From the NCBI RefSeq assembly GCF_035582795.1, contig NW_027445626.1:992001-1056000 (forward strand): DNA of 64,000 nt, in the 5' to 3' direction. The position numbers and the translations under genes were made by a program. This document shows, one piece after another, positions 61,383 to 64,000 of this stretch. Below the pieces are notes generated by a model that did not search any database, had not been told where the DNA came from, and saw only the letters and a program-made list of their open reading frames with translations. Each line of letters opens with the position of its first letter. Position 1 is the first letter of the stretch. This DNA comes from Mycteria americana. Its lineage: Eukaryota > Chordata > Aves > Ciconiiformes > Ciconiidae.

Positions 61383-64000
61383 CTGCAAGCAGCAAGGCAG
61401 GACAGTGCAGTTGGCCCATGGGGTCTGTACATCACCTTCCTCCCTGCTCCTCACCACATTCGGCTCCTTCTCCCACCCACAGTCCCTCCAAGGAAAGCTC
61501 CCGCTGCAGGTTCCCTCTCCCCAGGAGGTTTGGGTGTCAGGACCATAGCGACAGGGGTGGCACCAGGGATGGCACCCCAGGAACCAGCAGCGCTATCTTT
61601 CCCTCTCACCTCCGAGTGCATCCCTGGAGCCTGCTCCCTCCTCTGGCACCCTGGGCATTTCCCAAGCTCCCTGCTCAGGAGCAGCACCCTCCCCAAAGTC
61701 AGGAACCTCCTTGGCATCATCATAGCCATCTGCTGGGTCACCTCCAGGCACAACAACATCTGAAAGGAGAGGGGAGCTGGAGACAGTGAGAAGATATGTC
61801 CTGCAGAGCAGAGGATAGGACGATGCACATGGAAACACAGGGTTGAGACACTGGTGTTGGCAGCACCACAGGAGACCCCCATGTCCTCCCCATCTCTCAT
61901 GGTGACACTCCGTGACACCTCTGTCCATCACATGTCTACAGGGAGACCAACACCTTCCTGTCTCCATTACCTGGTGCTGATCTCAGACCATCCTCCTCCT
62001 CGGTGTCCCCAGGGTAGGGCTGCAGCTGGCTCAGGGACTCCTCTGCATAGGAGCCTGGAGAGAAGCACAGCAGGTGGTATGGAGCGAGCCCCACTGACCT
62101 GTCTCATGGTCAGCGCTGCTGGGGAAGGGGGACCCACAGAGCTGGGACTGCATGAGGAGGAGGGCGGGGAATTTAAACGGCTCCCCCAGGACAAACACTG
62201 TCTCCAAGGTGCTCCCAGAGCTGCCCTAGGACAGCCCGTTCCCTCACTCCTCAGGTGTCACATGGGGTGCAGGGGCAGGAAGAGAGGGGCTGTGCAGCTG
62301 GGACGGGCAAAGCTGGTGGGGAGAAAGCTCCTCTCCTGGACCTACACCCTGGATTCTCCCCCACAGACAACACGGCCCCAGCGCTGCAGGGACCACAGTG
62401 TGGGGGGCTTCAGGGGATCATCTCTGGGTTGGGACCAGGGGAAAGGGTCCTGCAGATGTGCCTCCAGGGAGGACACACACCCACCTGAGCGACCAAACCT
62501 CGCCTGCTTCTCCCACACTGGGCTGTAACCGATCTCCTCGTACACGGCCTCGGGAAAGAGCTCCTGAGCTGTCTGGTAGCCTGGGGACAGAGGCAGGGCT
62601 GGCCCAGGGAGAGGCAGAGGGGTGATGGGATCCCACTGTGCTCCCCAGACCTGTTGCTTGGGCCAGCCCAGGACTGGTCTGACAGCGCAGCCCCACTGCA
62701 CTCTCCAGGTACGGCTGCTGCATCTCCAGTGAGGGGAACGTTGCTGTGGAGATCATCTGGGGCAGCATCACCCTCGCATCATCCTTTCATAGTCAGCGCT
62801 CATGCCCCTCTGGCCCCTGGGACATGCCCCCTTGTCTGACCCTGGAGCAGCTCCCATGTTTCCTCTCCACCTGGAGCTGCTCCCTATCTGCCCCATGGGT
62901 CTACAGCAGGGCCCCTGCCCTGCCATGGGGTGGGCAGGGCTGGGCAGAGGGACAGGCTGGGGACCTGACACCTCGGAGATGGACCCAACTGCCCCACATG
63001 CCTGCTGTCATCTTCTGTTCCCCCAGAGCCCCTTCCAGCACTACCCAGAGCACTGCCAGCCTTGGCCGTCCCCAGCCTGCCATTTCTCTCCTTGCCCCAG
63101 TGCTAGCCCCCCATGCTTCTGGGCTCTCTCTAACCCTTGCTGCTGGTGCCCCATGGCCAGGCAGTCAATGGGGCGGTGCATGGCACAGGTGGCAGCACAC
63201 AGTCTCATCCCCTCCAGCTCTGCCTGTGACCCTCACTGACACCCCACAGCACCCCACAGATCTTTCAGGAAACATGTCCACCTGGGACTGCTGTGGAAGG
63301 ACCCACCTCTGCGTCCCGACCTGGCCCTTAGCACTTGCCCAGCCAGGAGGGCCAGGAGCAGGCAGAGGAGGGCCCCCAGGATGATGCAGATGATGACGGG
63401 CACAGAGACTCTCCTGCTGCTGGGCAAAGGGCCCCGAGTGGGACCTGTATAGGCAAGAACATGGAAGGGGCAGCACCAGGTGTGGGAGACGATGGGGCAG
63501 CACCAGCCCTGACTCCCATCACACAAGGCAGCAGGGGGTAGAGGGTCCCAGGGGTGACTTATGGGCAAACATCCACCATGCTGAGTACATTCCAACCATC
63601 CCCAACTCCACCACCACCACCCCAGTGCCTCCTCCTGGGAGTTTCCCAGCCCAGCAAGGAGCCCCTTCCATCCAGGTGTGGGTCCCAGCCTGGCCCCAGG
63701 GATACCCAGCCTCAGGCAAGAGGACCAGTTACCTGCTCGGGTTGGGGATGCTGCTGTCCTGGGTGGAGCTGCAGAGGAGGAAAAGGAGAGCTGGGCTGAG
63801 AGGGTGGGTGTGCAGGTATCGGGGAGCCTCTTCCCCAACAAACCGCGTGTGTGTCTGTAGATATCCCTGACACATCCCACCCAAATTGCCCCTCCAGTAG
63901 TGCCAGAAAGGGAGGCCGGGACAGGGCCCAGGGCCTCTGCTCTGGGTGGCAGGCAGCCCAAGTGGGACAGGCTGCCCAGGGAATAGCTCTGGGGCTTTAG
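61126..64000 (-). CDS. Paralogous SRCR scavenger receptor, 3' end only (gene leaves the window)
   Basis: Six exons equivalent to exons 12-17 of the left gene are present with intact splice sites, phase and frame: stalk, transmembrane, YEEI exon, and three further tail exons. The next exon (SRCR 9) would lie near 64192, outside the window. Stalk, transmembrane and YEEI exon proteins are identical to the left gene; changes concentrate in the later tail. Same strand, so the two genes form a head-to-tail array with the right gene upstream. Role inferred as for the left gene. Confidence 0.88.
61610..61759 (-). CDS. Right SRCR gene: GYDDAKEV tail exon
   Basis: 150 bp, one codon shorter than 7063-7215 near its start (DVVVPGGDPADGYDDAKEV). 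Frame and splice sites are kept. Confidence 0.8.
61971..62054 (-). CDS. Right SRCR gene: tail exon with extra tyrosine
   Basis: 84 bp reading SYAEESLSQLQPYPGDTEEE. Compared with 7427-7510: Asn to Tyr, Thr to Ser, Asp to Glu. The Tyr creates a YAEESL sequence. Confidence 0.8.
62485..62580 (-). CDS. Right SRCR gene: YEEI tail exon
   Basis: 96 bp, protein identical to 7941-8036, keeping VYEEIGY. Confidence 0.88.
63307..63444 (-). CDS. Right SRCR gene: transmembrane exon
   Basis: 138 bp, protein identical to 8763-8900, with the VPVIICIILGALLCLLLALL helix and basic stop-transfer. Confidence 0.9.
63733..63768 (-). CDS. Right SRCR gene: stalk exon
   Basis: 36 bp coding [12 protein letters not shown], identical in protein to 9188-9223, with conserved acceptor and GTAACT donor. 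Confidence 0.7.

Larger units (their letters stand above)
54648..64000. repeat. Right copy of the segmental duplication
   Basis: Direct-orientation counterpart of 1-9455. Its left boundary cannot be fixed because the left copy starts at the window edge; 54648 is only the first comparable base. Its right end runs past the window. The SRCR exons visible in both copies are the best conserved part, so both genes may be functional. Confidence 0.95.

Overview
The window is vertebrate and almost certainly avian. Several diverged CR1 LINE fragments lie on both strands, one ending in the CR1-type ATTCTATG octamer repeat. There are LTR relics of bird-type endogenous retroviruses, an olfactory receptor of the bird-expanded OR14 (gamma-c) type, and GC-rich minisatellites of the kind common on microchromosomes. 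No bacterial features are present.

Layout. Positions 1-9455 and 54648-64000 are two direct copies of one segmental duplication, each cut by a window edge and about 54.6 kb apart. Each copy holds, left to right: a 2-kb polypurine/polypyrimidine repeat that switches strand, a CR1 fragment, ERV LTR relics, a decayed tRNA-Phe, an intact tRNA-Ala gene, and the 3' end of a minus-strand scavenger-receptor (SRCR) gene. The left SRCR gene is complete (19387 to 6579). I could splice 17 exons by hand, every internal junction in phase 1, giving 1,242 codons: signal peptide, eight group-B SRCR domains, a 21-residue hinge, a ninth SRCR domain, stalk, one transmembrane helix and a ~195-residue tail with several tyrosine motifs. 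The right gene runs off the window; only its last six exons are visible. The family is CD163/WC1/SCART-like.

Upstream of the left SRCR gene (19.4-23.2 kb) are a TATA/CCAAT promoter, a candidate ETS-RUNX enhancer, four blocks of minisatellite and one exon-like cassette. The middle (24-54 kb) is repeat-rich and gene-poor: CR1 fragments, LTR relics, a degenerate telomere-like tract, an inverted repeat pair, one intact-length OR14-type receptor (minus, 35550-36470) whose DRY motif is lost, and one OR pseudogene (plus, 51037-51996) with a single internal stop.

Context. OR14-type receptors beside SRCR genes and tRNA genes recall chicken microchromosome 16, where olfactory and scavenger receptor genes map near the MHC. 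That placement is inference. I found no wholly new system. The most interesting signals are the tRNA-Ala anticodon switch between duplicated copies, exon turnover inside the SRCR gene, paired loss of the C2-C7 cysteines in one SRCR domain, and the strand-switching palindromic repeat.
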